Source: Hydractinia symbiolongicarpus (taxonomy: Eukaryota > Cnidaria > Hydrozoa > Anthoathecata > Hydractiniidae). Taken from it: 64,000 bases of DNA. The DNA is taken from NCBI RefSeq assembly GCF_029227915.1, contig NC_079880.1, positions 9,697,501-9,761,500 of the forward strand, read 5' to 3'. The position numbers and the translations under genes are program-made. Below, one piece after another: positions 26,352 through 39,823 of this stretch. The notes below the pieces were generated by a model. It saw only the letters and a program-made list of their open reading frames with translations, was not told the origin of the DNA and did no database searches. Position 1 is the stretch's first letter. Every line of letters begins with the position of its first letter.

Positions 26352-29300
26352 GAGAATGGCGGTTTTTTGTGCGATAAAAAGACATTTAAATTTCACCTTA
26401 TAATAAGCAAAGACACACGATATTTAAAAAAAATTGGCGTTTTTTGGAGGAATGCTGTAATTTATAAAATTTGCACTTTAAAAAGGGGTTTCAATAAACG
26501 CAATAATCTGATAAGACTTGATATTTAGCTTTATATCTAAAATTCAGGTAAATTTAAAATGGTGACGTTTTCAAAGGTTTCTAAACATCTCTATTAATTT
26601 TGTAGCATAGAAAAGTCTCTATAGGTTTTACGACAAACTTCAGAATCAGGTCGACAACTTATTAAATATATGTACCAGAAATTTACGCACCTTTGCCATT
26701 TGTATATAAGTAGTGAATCTGCCACTTAGACAACAGATAATATAATAGTGTCAAAAGATCTACCATCTTGAAATAAGCACGCTTTGATAAATAAATAATT
26801 ATTTTTAGAAATAAATAAACGCTTATCACGCGCAAATTTTTTGGAACTCAGTTTTGAAAGATTTCCGGGAAGGAAGGGCTTTTTTAACAGGAAACTTCAT
26901 TTCAGAAAAGATGGTATTTGCTAGTACAATATTTATAGTAAAGTTACTTTTAAGAATGCCCTTCTTCGGTTTCCCTCTGAAATTTAGAATTAGCAAACTG
27001 ATCTCCCTTTTTTTTAATTTTTTTACTAATTTTTGGAAGACACATGCACCTGTAAATATTATATGTAATATTATACAACAACAAACAAACACAACAACAA
27101 CAACAACAACAGTGACAAAATCAACAACAACAACAACTAAATCTCATTTCTATTAAGAAGTACGGTTTATTTAGGTGTTTATTTAAAGAAAATTAGATTA
27201 GACGATCTTTTGGGTGTGCTAATTTATGTGCCTTGTGTGTCCAAATTTCTACGTGTCGCAGTGCGTTACGTACTTTAATGTACTAGTGTTTCAGGTGTCT
27301 TGACTTGTCATGTTCCTTCGTTTTCTCGGTATATTAAATAAAAAATACATCCAAAGCTACCATAACGCGTTTTATCAAGCTAACCCTTTGATCAATAAGC
27401 TAGATACAAAAATATATTTGGTAACATTTTTCATTAAAATAAAAACTTCCTTATAACGATTCTGGTGCCATTTAAATGATATGTAGAAATATTATTCTAT
27501 TCTATGAAGAGAGTATATATTAATATATATTAAATATATAGAGTGAAATATATCTCTGTAATAATGTAATGATATAATTTCTGGATCTGATGATGTGTTT
27601 ATTGTTAACCATATCGAAAAAGTAGATTTTTTTTAACGACTAATGTAAAATATAACTTCCTAGTTAGAGAAGTGAAGCCAGGTTCACATCAATGCCAATA
27701 GCGCTATCCTTTCGTAAAAATTTATGCATGCAAATAAGAAATTCCAGAAATAAAAATATTCGAAATGATTCTAACTTATGTGTTCACATCAAATAGAACA
27801 CGAAGTCGTATTGGCTTTATAACTATGGACTTTTCCGATAAGGACATGGTCTACGAGATTTTTTATGATCTAAATGATGAGAAGAAGAAGACCAAAAATT
27901 TAAAAAACAAAAAAATGGTCCAAAGAATTGTTTATTTAAAGAGAATCAAAAATGCATTTTGCTAAATGCATCATGTTTTGTTTTCTTCAATCAAAGAATT
28001 TTTTGTTTCGATTAAACCTTTAAAAGCAATTTATTTACGTCATAAGTTAATAAATATCAAGTGGTGTTGCTTTGATGTTCAAAAACTTAATATGTAATTT
28101 TTATGTAATTCGTACGAATACTATGAGAAGAAAATGACATGCGAATAAGGGAACTGTTCACACTGTAACATGCGAATTAGCATAAGATTTAGCTATGTTA
28201 TTCTCATTGGTGTGAACATTGCTTAAAGGACACATTTTGAGATATGTTTATGTGTTAATTTAAGAATTTTTTATAACGAAATGTTAATCAAAAGAAATGG
28301 AGAGAATATCAAAGGCACGCATGCACGATTGGAAAATAGTAAAAATTATCTTATAATAAAATTTTTTTCCAACATAATTTAATTTTTTTGTGTTCTTCGG
28401 GAAGAATTAAGATGTACGGTCTTAAAGATAATCTATTTTCGCCCCTGTTGAGAAAAAAATGTTTGTAGAAATAGTTTTTCCACACCTGATATGCTCACAT
28501 ATTTTTATACAAAAGTGTGATCGCGTTAATTCACGTTAAAACATCAATAACTGCGCGTTAAGGGGAGTTAAAATAAGTGCGGGCATTAGTCATCGACGTT
28601 TTAATAAAGCGTTAAAAGTTAACTTCAATTGGCACACCTGCTTAACGCGAATTAACGCTAGATGGAAACCAAGATTTACCGTACCATAGGGTGAACGCGA
28701 AACAGCATTCAGAAAAACACAAAAATAATTTAAAAGTCAGCTACTTGTGCCAATCGCCACAGTAAAATAAAGAGACGATGTTTATCTTTAAGCGCAACGT
28801 AAAAGACGGGCGCGCACCGACTGTAAATTTATTAGCAAACATTTTCATAAAATTCTTCAGCGTTTCAAAAATACAAATAAGGTAACAACGTAACCCTAAA
28901 CTACATTGGCAAAGTTTTAAATGTGTCACGGCTGAGCAATTATCAAAGTATTTCGGAACATTTAGTGGATTTTAAGCTAAGCATGGAGATTCTATTTGTT
29001 TTAAAGTCAGCTTTTAAGTTTGATTCCCACTAGACGTCTAGTCGGCGGTAATTTTGCTATCTATGAGTTTAAAATACCTTAACGCATAGTATATACATAA
29101 AAAGTAACTGCAGCGCGAGTTAGACACTCATTGCGCGCCACTTAAGCGCCTGTTAGACGGCATTTCTAAAATCAATTTCTTATTATGATTTCTTAGCCAG
29201 CTAATTAAAGAAAGTTGACCTATTTCTGCATGTTTTCTTCATTATTCCGCATTAAGTTCTACAGACTTTAGTGACAAATCAGAACTTTTGACGCCAAAAT

Positions 29301-29836
29301 GCTGCTAGTGTGAACGTGATGCGTATAACATACATAAAGTGATTAATGTCATTTGACGCCTTTATGGTTTGATCTTGTGAAGCGAGCCCGCTTGTTTAAC
29401 CAAACATTCTTGAAATCTCGCTTAAAAGTTTTCTCATAGGAGTAAGATGCGATCACAAGGGAAACAAGCCAAAGCGGTTTGCCGAGACCTCGCTTTGTTG
29501 AACCAAGATGTAGGTTAAGCGGGCTGATATTTTTTATTTCTGTGCTTAATTGAATCTGTTTAATTTAAAGTCAAACTTTCTTGCAGAATACTCACTAAAA
29601 AAATGTTTTATTAACAATTTTTGTGTGGAAATAACGTGTGCATGAAAAACATTAACAAAAAATTCATACACAAATAAAAAGCATCTTGAACTTTTTTGTG
29701 CATGAATGTGGCACATTTTTAACAAAAACATCGTAGCTTACCTTGGTTTCACGTTACTTTATAAAATATTTTAAATTTTTGTGATTTCTTTTAGATTTCT
29801 TTTAGCTGGCCTAACTGAGTCGATCCTTCACATATC
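26352..29836. other. AT-rich intergenic stretch
   Basis: No supported gene. An ACA/AAC microsatellite lies at 27076-27140. Small open frames here (26854-27156, 27765-27965 and others) have no domain and follow low-complexity DNA. Confidence 0.5.
27076..27140 (+). repeat. (AAC)n microsatellite
   Basis: Imperfect run of ACA/AAC triplets interrupted by GTGACAAAATC. A threonine-rich open frame across it is an artefact of the repeat. Confidence 0.9.
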
Positions 29837-31276
29837 TTAACCCTATTCGGTCCGGGGTGAGGGGGGGAGTGGGGGAGGAGTTAGCGGATTCTGCCCCCAC
29901 CCCTGACGGTTTTTTTAACTCCTTATTGCTTTGTTATATGGCTATAATACCTACTTAGTTTCAATATTTATCTATTAGACACCTGTATGCTAAATTGTTT
30001 GGGAAAATTTAATAAGGATAAGGATTTAGGATTATCCTTAAGGGTCCGTCACACGTAGCAAAATTTGCAATAGCAAATAACATACAAGTGCTTGTGCAAG
30101 TACTTGTGAAATGCAATGCTATGTGTAACAGATGCTAATATGCATTGCGCATGGGCTTGTACAAGAATTTGTGCAAGTTCTGTTCTTTTAAAATGATTTA
30201 AAAAAATCGACGTTTGCTATAGCAAATAAACAATAGGTTGGATCAAGTTCGGAATGTTAAACGATCCATGACTTTAAACATTTGTTTTCATTGTTGTTTT
30301 CATTATAATTGAGCCAATATGATATGGAATTGTTGAAGATAAAAAATTAAAGTGAACTCGTCAGAGTTTACTCGATATCAATTAGACTTAGGACTTGGGT
30401 ATTTGGTGCTTTTCAGGTGGAAACATTGCTAGCGTACACCTTTTGGCGATCCACAAGCCAAAAATGTCCATAAAATAATCTTTAAACAAGTTTTTTGCCG
30501 TTTAAGTTCGGAATCCACGCGAAACAAGAATTCTCAAGATCGAAGCACCCGCGCTTTACAACTTCTTCTGTGAATGCAGGCATTAGTACCACCTAGTGTT
30601 TAAGTGAAACCGATTTTCAAATCGAAGTTTTGTCTTTCAGTTATTTTGCCGAGATATTGTCTGTTTTGCCCTGTTTTAGCTTCTCTGTCGTCCAAAAAAT
30701 ACCGCATGCGAAAATGTGCTTCACTCAATCCATACACGTGCCCCTTTAGGAGCAAAAGCGGCCCAAAAGGCGCTTAAAATAACGCATGGTTTTCAGTTAT
30801 TTGGTTACGCGTCGAGCAGCAAAATATCATATTTTGCCTATATTTCACGTAGCAACGGGTAACCATGGCAACCAATCATAATTTCATACGGAACAAGGGT
30901 AAAACGTTTGCACATAGGATTCAGTATGGGTTTACATTTCAAAAAAAACCTGCTGTACACGCTAAATTTTACACAAAAAGGTATCATTGAAACAGTACAC
31001 ATTTATATAAATAAATATATAAAGATTGAAAGATAAACAAAAACTATGTTATTGCAAGATATGGTCAATTCGCGGATTGAAATCACAATCCTTATTGTTT
31101 ATATATATTGTCAAAAAAAAGATCGTGTATAAGCAAACAAACACGAATATTTACCGCATCAGGTTTTTTACAGCTCTTTTTAATAAAAGGTCGTGTTCCT
31201 TTCGCTAGATATCGATATCCTTGATTACTAATATTATTTCGACGAATTTGGTTACACGAAAATATACGTGGCTTTA

Positions 31277-31336
31277 GTGGCTTAACCCGGCGTTTTGTTA
31301 CATATAGAAGATATACAGAAACGCCGGGTTATGCCA
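31277..31336. repeat. 19-bp inverted repeat hairpin
   Basis: GTGGCTTAACCCGGCGTTT and its near-perfect complement (18/19) flank about 23 bp. Related GAAACGCCGGG blocks occur at 33786 and 48625 at the start of family R1 copies. Confidence 0.75.
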
Positions 31337-31455
31337 CAAGTAAATGTATAACTCAGCGTTGAACGCCAGGTTGCAGGGTTTTTAATAACCGCAAACTGTA
31401 CCACACACCCGGGTGGAGCGCTATAAATACAGGCATATAACAATTTACCTTTCAG

Positions 31456-31717
31456 TTAACAAGTAACCAGTGTTCAAAGACATCAGGCCGGAATTGAACA
31501 CTTTCTGAAAGCAACTTTGGCGTTATGTCATTTCTGCTATTGATCCCGGAAGCACAGTTTAAAGTATAAAATTCTTGACAGTTGTGGCATGACAATGTCC
31601 TCACATGGTGTGGTAACTTGGGATCCTATGCAAAGTGGAGAACGAATTACAGTGAAAATTTTAGATCCGTGCAATTTTTGTGGTAAAATGTTCCTGTGAG
31701 GAATAAAATGTTGTACT
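31456..31717 (+). pseudogene. Decayed copy of VWDE-like exon 12
   Basis: Translation of the piece reads like residues of exon 10682-11036 in order: NK(stop)PVF, WRYVISAIDPG against WRHVISASDPE, MTMSSHGVVTWDP against MTVSSHGVLTWHP, KILDPC against KAIDPC, and KCSCEE against EICSCEG. It has several stops and one frameshift. The CTTTCAG acceptor context is kept just upstream. No neighbouring VWDE exons were found on either side. It lies inside the TTAA element. Confidence 0.8.
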
Positions 31718-32144
31718 GACTTTTCAGGCCATGCTGCTAATGGTTTTATTATCAGGACCTTACAAAATTGCAGCTAGCACATTTTTTACTTTGCTTAACT
31801 ACATCGCTCCTGCCAAAGAAAAACTTGTGCAGCATACCCTGCTGCAAAGTATCACGCAAGTGATTCTGTTGTGCATCTTAAACATAAATTCTTTGTTAAG
31901 GCCGGGATATGCTTATATAATATCATTAAATATATTCTATAGTACAATGATAATTTTTCTACAATATATTTATAATTTGTTATTAATTTTTCTACAATAT
32001 ATTTATAATTTGTTATAATATCGTTAAAAATTCATTTGTGCTATTACAAGCTTTGCTACATGTGACCTTTCTTCATGTGATCCTTTAGAACTTGAAACTT
32101 GCAACACAACTTTTTTCATCAAGAAGAATCATCTTGCATAATTT

Positions 32145-32490
32145 GAACACGTCACTAATCCGATTTCCCGATTTTGTCGTGTTTTACCCGAAAATCAGAA
32201 AAAAAAACGGATTCTCCGTCAATTTTTTATGCGATCCATGTAAAAACCGAAAGATATGTTAAATGAATTTTATTTACCTTTCAGAAACTTCAAACAGAAT
32301 GTAGAAATTCGCTCTAGAACAAAAGTAATTAAATTTTAAGCAGATAGTGGGATTTTTACCAAACTTTAAGCTCCTGATGACGTCACAGAAAATGAGCTGA
32401 CGCAAGCAGAAATTTATTGTTGCCATTTTGTTCCTTTTATGACGTACTATAAATGTGCCAAGATTGATTCAATTTGAACAACCCTATGAA
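32145..32490 (+). repeat. Dispersed repeat family R2, copy 1
   Basis: Aligns over about 340 bp with 61080-61385: CCGATTTCC, TTTTACCCGA, TTAAATTTTAAGCAGATA, CTGATGACGTCAC and GTGCCAAG blocks in the same order. It is non-coding. Confidence 0.7.
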
Positions 32491-33002
32491 AAGTTATTGA
32501 GGAGGCGGTTAGGTAATTGATAAGAATGACTATCGTTTGTAACGTGATTATATGTTCAAACTAAATAAAATATTGCAAAACATACAAAGATTATACAAAT
32601 TTCAGATATACATTAATAAATAAAATAAACATACCGGATGGCCACATGCTTACTTGAGAGTGTGCATGAACCAAACTAAGTGGTATTTGAAGTTAAACTT
32701 TTATTTCACGCCTTGAAAATTAGTCGAAAGAAACTTTGAATTTTCTTGTATGTCTTACGTGACTTGAACAACAACTGAACGAAAAATAGAAAATCGTGAA
32801 TAAATACACTTTTGAAAATTGAATAATTACACTAGAGAGTTATTAAGTAATGTGGTGTAAAAATTTTCTTACAATACAATACAATACAATAAAAAAATGA
32901 TTAGAATTAAATAAGTGGGTTTTACCCTATATGGGGGGGGGGGGCAGAATTCGCCCACCCAATCATAGTATGTTCGAAAAACCCGGGACCGAATAGGGTT
33001 AA

Positions 33003-33760
33003 TTGTATTACATCGTAAAATATATCAGTTCTACGCACTAACTCGCTTTATATGACCAGCCCCTTACTAAACAAATCACACAGTCGAATAAAAACTGTGT
33101 TATCTGATCTGATATGTGTTATCAAATTAAATTAAATCAAATTAAGTGGAAACTGTGAGAAATAGATAAAATTAGTTTAAGTGATAAACAAATGCGAAAA
33201 TTAGAATAAAGTATGGTAAAAGAACTCGCAAATAATACCAACAGTGAGACCAGCTACTATTGAAGATGAGAATAGAATGTTACCCAATTAAAGTCTGAAT
33301 GCTGCGGAGAAACTTTTAAAAGGTATCTTTTTCAATGTGTGTCACAACAAATCCACTTGCAAATTTCAGAATACACAGAGCACATTTGGAGCATATTGCA
33401 GAGACAAAGTTGGTACAGTTAAAGTAGAGTACAAATGTAAAAAAAGAATCGAACAACAAAGACTTGTTATAAAGAAGTCTGGCAGCTACGCTTAGCTCAA
33501 AAGCGTTTTGGTTAAGCTGAAATTTTTCCATACTTATCTTCTGTATTGTAGCTAGTAGGTTTTTGGATGATTTTGATTCTGTAATGATACTTTTGTTATC
33601 ATATAACTTCGCATTGAATCAAATACGCAATTGTGCATTTCAATTTGAACAGCATATTCATTTTAACTAGTAATACCGTAGAAACATTCACGGGGGTTCA
33701 TCTAACGAATAATCCTAAGCAGTTTCCCCATTGCTGCTACCATCTTTGTCCCACAGACAG
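33003..33760. other. Intergenic stretch
   Basis: No supported gene, RNA or clear repeat seen. Confidence 0.4.
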
Positions 33761-33779
33761 AATGCTTGTCGGGAGACCC

Positions 33780-34560
33780 TGCGTCGAAACGCCGGGTTAA
33801 GCAACTATTAGCTATGCGAACAAGCGGTAAACGACCGGAGGAGTGCTTAATAAGAGATGTAAATTTTGAGACGCATCTTGATGGAGCGTTTCAGTACAGA
33901 CATGCAGTGTGTCGTATTGAAGTGAAGCTCACACAACATAATGTGCCTCAGGTCTAACATGTTTTTCAACAAATAACTTTCCGGCAACCTTAGCTGAAAT
34001 AAAAGATCTTCATAGCACAAACAGGCAACATTCTTTTATTTTGCGAAATATATTTCTGGGAAAGTTCAAAAATTTTTGTACCACCAGGCTAACCGTGTCG
34101 CACATGCGCATAAGGAAAATACACTTTCTTTATCACAAGAACACTGGAAACAGGTTGTATTTACCACCATCCAGCTAACAAAATCACTCAGTAACTTTAT
34201 TGTCGGGAATAAGTTCTAATCAATTTTGAAAAAAGTAAACTTGTTAAACCGAGCTAATTGCATACTACAGGCACATCCCCATCTAATAACCCTTTTCCCA
34301 AAAGCACTTATTACAACTTAAAAAACATAGGGAACAGTCCGTCCTTAACTTCAAGCTGAGCGCTTACTACAGGTAAACTGTCTCGTACACACGTATAAAA
34401 ATCGAAATCTGCTTTTGTAGCTAGCCAAAATCATTAAATTGGTTTGTTTACAATTTTCACATGGCTAGAAGACGTGATGATATTTTCAACTTCAAATGTG
34501 ATGAAAACTTACAGGAAATAAATATTCCTATAGATACAAAGTATTTATAAGAGATAAAGT
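33780..34560 (+). repeat. Dispersed repeat family R1, copy at 33.8 kb
   Basis: Begins GTCGAAACGCCGGGTTAAGC, then AACTTTCCGGCAACCTTAGC, and ends AGATACAAAGTATTTATAAG. These blocks recur at 48.6 kb and 60.8 kb. The open frame 33766-33957 lies on this repeat and is not a gene. Confidence 0.6.
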
Positions 34561-35689
34561 CAAAAGAAAACCTACAAATCTCACACCAAAACCAAATCAA
34601 AACCAAAACCAAACCAAACCTTCCGACCCAAAAAAACCTTTGTAAGTATTTTTCCTGGTTCTGCCATAAATCCTGAAATTAAGCAGCGTGGAGCCAAAAC
34701 AAAACCCATAAATATCCAGTTTTGCTAGGATTTTCAAAACAAAACTGTCTGCTACCATTTTCAATAACTTCTTTCCTAAGAATTTTTTTACAAAATGGGC
34801 AAATAAGTCAATATAACATAGACAGTTTGTGATAGAGGAGTTTCCAATGTAAGAAACAAATTACTAAACGATGGTAACACGAGAATGCTGCTATAGTCAG
34901 TGAAATTTTTTCATCAGAATATTTATTGTTTCATGCACATATATCCGAAAATATAAATTAAACAATATCTATTGTTTTGAAAAATCGACTTTTATGAAAA
35001 ATTTTGACCTTAGCAAACATTATTGCTTACAATCAACATATGGGGTATAGATATTATTCCTTCTAGGTTTTGTGGACTCGACCTAACACAGGGTAAGTTA
35101 CGGGAAAAGGTCATTTTTGCCCCGGCCCCGGACACTATTCTCTCCTCCTTGTACACCGCATGAAAATTATTAATTATCCTTGCTTGCCAACTGCTAAAAA
35201 AATCATCGAGATGTTCACATAGTACATTCCATATGTGTTTACGCACTTGCAAACTAAAATTATTTTTAAATAATTGATTTTGTGATTTTGATTTGGAGAA
35301 AGCCCGTCTTATACCGTGATAGGTCTTATGAATACAAAACATTTTTTTGAGTTATTAACAGTGGCAATAGGCATAGAAGAGATAGAGAAATGTTTCTTCT
35401 AGCACAGTCGCGCACGCACACACGCGCACGCCACAGTCAACCACAACAAATCAATATCATGCTGTGCTTAGCCATGTAGTTCAACGTTAAGTCTCTAGTA
35501 TACATTGCTTATCCATGCATAACATAGGTAAATTTCTATGCTGCAAATGAGTAAAAAAGCACACCGAGTAGGGGGAATTGCCTTATAAAGTGATGACGTC
35601 ATCAAAAATCAACGCATGCGCAGTAAAGAGGTGAACTGTGTTAGCAGAATAAGATGAAATCCCCTGAGGATGAAAAAATCTATACAATA
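34561..35689. other. Intergenic stretch up to the Polinton left side
   Basis: No gene supported. A perfect 14-bp palindrome TGATGACGTCATCA lies at 35591-35604 and an ACGCATGCGCAG (NRF1-like) block just after. A Polinton terminal inverted repeat could not be recognised here. Confidence 0.4.
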
Positions 35690-35696
35690 AAGAATG

Positions 35697-36285
35697 AACA
35701 CACATACTGTGAAACAATTACGCGATATCGCAAAAGGTCGTGGAATTATGGGTATTACGGGCTACACCCGAATTGGTTGCTTTATTGGAGAATGTGCCAC
35801 AGAAATTAGTTAAACCTATAATGTCTGATGATATGGACCTCTTTGAGAGGCAAGGTATGCTAAAGACCCGTCCAACTATGGGGGGTAAAATTAGGGAATG
35901 GCTGGCTATTACCCGCATCCGAGATGGACCTCTTCGAGAAACCGGAACTGTCGAAAAATCGTTCGGTTGTGGAGAATAAGATGAAAAAGTGGTATAATTG
36001 GCTTGTGGGCGCTGTTCCAAAGCCTATGAAAGAGGAAGTCAGAAAACCTATGCAGCCTTCAAGCGTAATGTGATGGGGCTCCGTAATAGAACAGCTAACA
36101 CGAGACCTACACTTCATGACGAGGTAGAAAAAGAGGCCAGGAAAAACTACCTCAAGGATATCCAAAAACTATCGGCCGGAGCAAGACTATACACCTCAAG
36201 AACATAAGCATGCTCTACACAGGACCTTTCGAAGTTTCCGCATTCCGGGTATAGGGGGAGCCGACGTTGACGGGTAAATGGGGAT
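35697..36285 (+). pseudogene. Polinton N-terminal ORF with SAP/HeH-like segment
   Basis: The first frame reads TVKQLRDIAKGRGIMG, a short helix-extension-helix like segment. Two related stretches follow in different frames, around 35825-35900 and 35920-36010; both start with an MDLFE-type motif, and the second contains KWYNWLVGAVPKP. Frame changes occur inside and a stop falls at about 36073. The stretch leads into the polymerase gene and may be its N-terminal extension. It is non-functional as read. Confidence 0.5.
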
Positions 36286-39200
36286 GGTGTGAAGTTACGT
36301 GAAAACATTGGTTGGGGAGCAGGTAGAAGATATGGGATCAGCGAAGGTACAGCTGTCCCTCTGGATCATGTGGAAGAAGAAAACAAACTAGGAAAGTGCT
36401 AACGACGAGTACATGGAGGTGAAGAAGGCCTTTAATAGTAATATGACGTCAATCTTCCAGGGTAGCGACGTAGACGACATGCTGGATAGGATTTTTGCTC
36501 AAATCAAAACACAAGTGCAACATCCGGCCCTACCCCAAAGTGACTTCACGATTAGTCGAATCCTATACCTTGATGTGAACTTCCAAAAGTTGCGGTTAAC
36601 AAGGGGTTCATCGTACATAGAACTAGCCTAAATGGATAGCCTTGAAAAAGGCCGTCATTAACCCGGTGAATGAAGATGAGGAGTGTTTCAAGTGGAATGT
36701 TATAGCGTCCCTGCATCATAAAGAAATTGGAAGGAACCCGAATCGAATATCTCAGATGAAACCCTATGTAGACCTCTACAATTGGGAGGATATAAAGTTC
36801 CCGACAACTATCAAGAACATATCAAAGTTTGAAAGGAATAACAAGGACATTCCAGTAAACGTCCTATACATAATGGGAAAGAAGATCAATATTCTACGTC
36901 GATCGGAGCAAAACATCAGGCGTAACAAGCAAGTTAATCTGTTGCTTATCACAGATGACAAAAAGACCCACTATACGGCTGTCAAGAGTCTACCGAGGCT
37001 CTTAGGCAAGAAGACCTCAAAAAATAGGAATGCAATGAATTTTTTCCTGAATTGCCTGCAAGCCTTCAACACGGTTGAATCACGGGATAAGCATTATATT
37101 GCAAGGACCACGAGGCTGTTAAAATCACGATGCCAACATACTGAAAAATGGTTACTCTACAGGGATGGCCAACAACAATTCAAGGTACCTAGCGTATATT
37201 GCAATATACGCAGACTTCGAGAGCCTCCTAGTTCCGGTAGAAAATGCCAGGAGACCAAGACGAAAAGGCTGAACAGGCATGTACCATCTGGATGGTGTGC
37301 ATACGGTACCTTGCAGGGGTAAGGACTGTGTAACCCACTTCGTCAATCATCTGCAGGATGAAGTAAAGACGTTATATATTACCTACCCGCAACAACCCAT
37401 GCTGGAACTGACAGAGGTCCTAAAAAGGGAACATGGCGAGGCCACGCATTGCCAAATCTGCCTAATGCCGTTTGACGACTGCGAGAAAAACCGTAAAGTT
37501 CGAGACCATTGTCACTATGCGGGACTGTATAAGGGCGCGGCGCATAACAGCTGTAACCTCAACTAACTATATACCTGTGATCTTCCACAATCTCTCGAAG
37601 TACGATGCGCACCTGTTTATCCGAGAATTGGGTGAAAAATACGACACCCAGGATATTGAGCGGATAGCGGAGAATACTAAAAAATATATCAGTTTCAATG
37701 TTAAAATCAAGTTACCACTTGCAGGCATGGGATATGGCCATGGTGAGATGTATAAGAAGATCGAAATCAGGTTCATCAATAGCTGTAAATTCATGCCACC
37801 CTCTTTAGATAAGTTGACAAGCCACTTAATCAGGATAAACGCCGCCGGTATGAAATGCCACCAGTGTGCAGATAACTTTCTGGAATTCCAGAGCATAGAC
37901 GCTGAATATATGGCAAAACTGTGTTGTAAAAATTGCAGCTCAAACACCACCAAGCAATTAAACCAACAGAAACTAAAGGAAACGTGCCATCCATGGCAAA
38001 GTTCATTGACAAGGATGATGTTTTCCGACTGATGCTTCGAAAATGAGTGTAACCTTACGAGTATATGGATGATTGGCAACGATTCGAAGAGTCGGAACTA
38101 CCTCCCAGGGAGGCGTTCTGCAGCAAGCTAAACATGAAGGGCATATCGGACTATGATTATAAATACGCATAAAAGGTATGGAATTGTATTGCCCCAAAGG
38201 GTGATATAGTCACCATGGGCGATTATCACGATACATACCTGACCACGGATGTACTACTATTGGCCAACGTTTTTGAGACGTTTCGAGACGTGTGATTGAC
38301 GAACTACAAGCTTGATCTTGCGCACTTTTCCAGTGCACCTGGCCTGGCATGGAAGTCAGCACTCAAGTATACCGGAAGTAGGCTAGACCTACTCACGGAT
38401 CCCAACATGTTCCTGATTGTTTGAGAAGGGTATCAGGGGAGGTATAACCCAGGCCGTACATTGTCATGCCAAGGCAAATAATAAGTACATGGGGGACCAG
38501 TACGATCCAGAGGTTGAATCCTCCTACCTACAATATTTAGATTCCAACAACCTATACGGATGGGCGATGCGTCAAGAGTCCCAAACAGATGGCTTCAAAT
38601 GGGTGTCAAATACCGAGGCATTTACAGAAAAGCGAATCGAGAGCTCGTTATGGACAATAAACATGGGTAAATTTTAGAGGTTGACATCGACTATCCCGAG
38701 AGGCTACACGACACACATAACGGGTTGCCGTTCTTGTCGGAACGCAGGACGGTCCACAAAGTCAAAAAATTGGTACCGAATTTGGAACACAAGTGGAGGT
38801 ATGTGGTACATATGAGTGCCCTTCACGAGGCTTTAAATATTGTCTAGAATTGAAGAGGGTGCACAAGGTCATTCAATTCAACCAGAAGGCATGGTTGAAA
38901 GGGTATTTTGATCACAACACGAGGTTGAGAACAGCTGCCAACAATGACTTCGAGAAGGACTTCTACAAGCTAATAAACCTCTGAGTGTTTGGCAAGACCA
39001 TGGAGAATATCCGGAACCACCGCAGCATTCAGCTGGTCACCAACGAGGACAAGTATACGAAGCTCGTCATGAAGTCAAATTTTAAAGGCAGAAGCCGATT
39101 CAGTAAGCACCTCCTAGGCGTTGAAATGGGTAAAACGGAGTACAAGATAAACAAACCTGTATATATAGGCCATGCCATCTTGGACATATCAAAGTTGATC

Positions 39201-39758
39201 ATATACGAGTTCCATTATGACTGTATACAGCCTCTCTATGGAAGCAAGCTGCAGCTGTGTTATATGGATACAAACTCCTTCGTTTACCACATTCGAACAG
39301 AGGAATTCTATCGCGACATTGCACAGGATGTCGAGACACGCTACAATACGAGCGCCTAAATTCCAGATGATAAGAGGCCTCTCCCTATGGGGCAGAACAA
39401 GAAGGTCGTGGGTCTAATGACAAATTAGGTGGGAAATTCATGACCAAGTTTATCACCCTGAGGGCAAAACTCTAAGCCTATGAAGGCCTTACAAAAGAAG
39501 GTGGCGATGGCAAAGCGAAGGGCGTAAAGAAGTGCGTTACGAAGAAGTCCATCACCTTCGACGATTACCGGCGATGTCTTGAAGAGGGCGTTGATTCAGA
39601 ATAAGAACCATCAAATATATACCCAAAAGGTGTCGAATCTAGCCTTTAACAGGGCGGATGATAAAAGATCGTACAATCTGATCAAATTACGACGCTTTCC
39701 TGTGGCCACTACCGCCTGGTGTCCGCCCGGAAATAAATGGACATATGTTTGTATATAG
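36186..39758 (+). pseudogene. polB: Protein-primed family B DNA polymerase (Polinton pPolB), broken
   Basis: Polinton replication polymerase. Recognisable motifs, in order: an N-terminal FRSFRIPG block near 36225; exonuclease I IYADFE near 37205; a zinc-binding VRDHCHYAGLYKGAAH near 37500; exonuclease II FHNLSKYDAH near 37580; exonuclease [17 protein letters not shown] near 38223; palm motif A YLDSNNLYGWAM near 38540; motif B NNDFEKDFYKLI near 38940; and motif C CYMDTNS near 39260. The pieces lie in several frames, separated by frameshifts and stops (for example about 36630, 37320, 37566, 38170, 38677 and 38982). Motif C has DTN where DTD is usual. It is not translatable as one protein. Confidence 0.9.
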
Positions 39759-39823
39759 CTGTACTTCTACCCTATACCATGATCGCGTTTTGCTTTTTTC
39801 GATATCGCCGTACAATAAAGAGA

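Larger units (their letters stand above)
29837..33002. mobile_element. TTAA-flanked piggyBac-like non-autonomous element
   Basis: Both ends read TTAACCCTATTCGGTCC inward (29837-29853 and the complement at 32986-33002). A second shared block, GCGGATTCTGCCCCC on the left and GCGAATTCTGCCCCC on the right, follows inside each end. TTAA target duplication and CCC-starting inverted ends are typical of piggyBac-class transposons. No transposase ORF is visible in the 3.2 kb interior. The interior holds a palindrome (31277-31336), a VWDE exon copy (31456-31717) and a family R2 repeat. Two separate elements with unseen partners cannot be fully excluded. Confidence 0.6.

Noticed and set aside
26854-27156. 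Open frame ending in a threonine run
   Set aside because: The threonine run comes from the ACA repeat; the rest is low complexity with no splice or domain support.
33766-33957. 63-residue open frame
   Set aside because: It lies on the start of an R1 repeat and has no homologue pattern.
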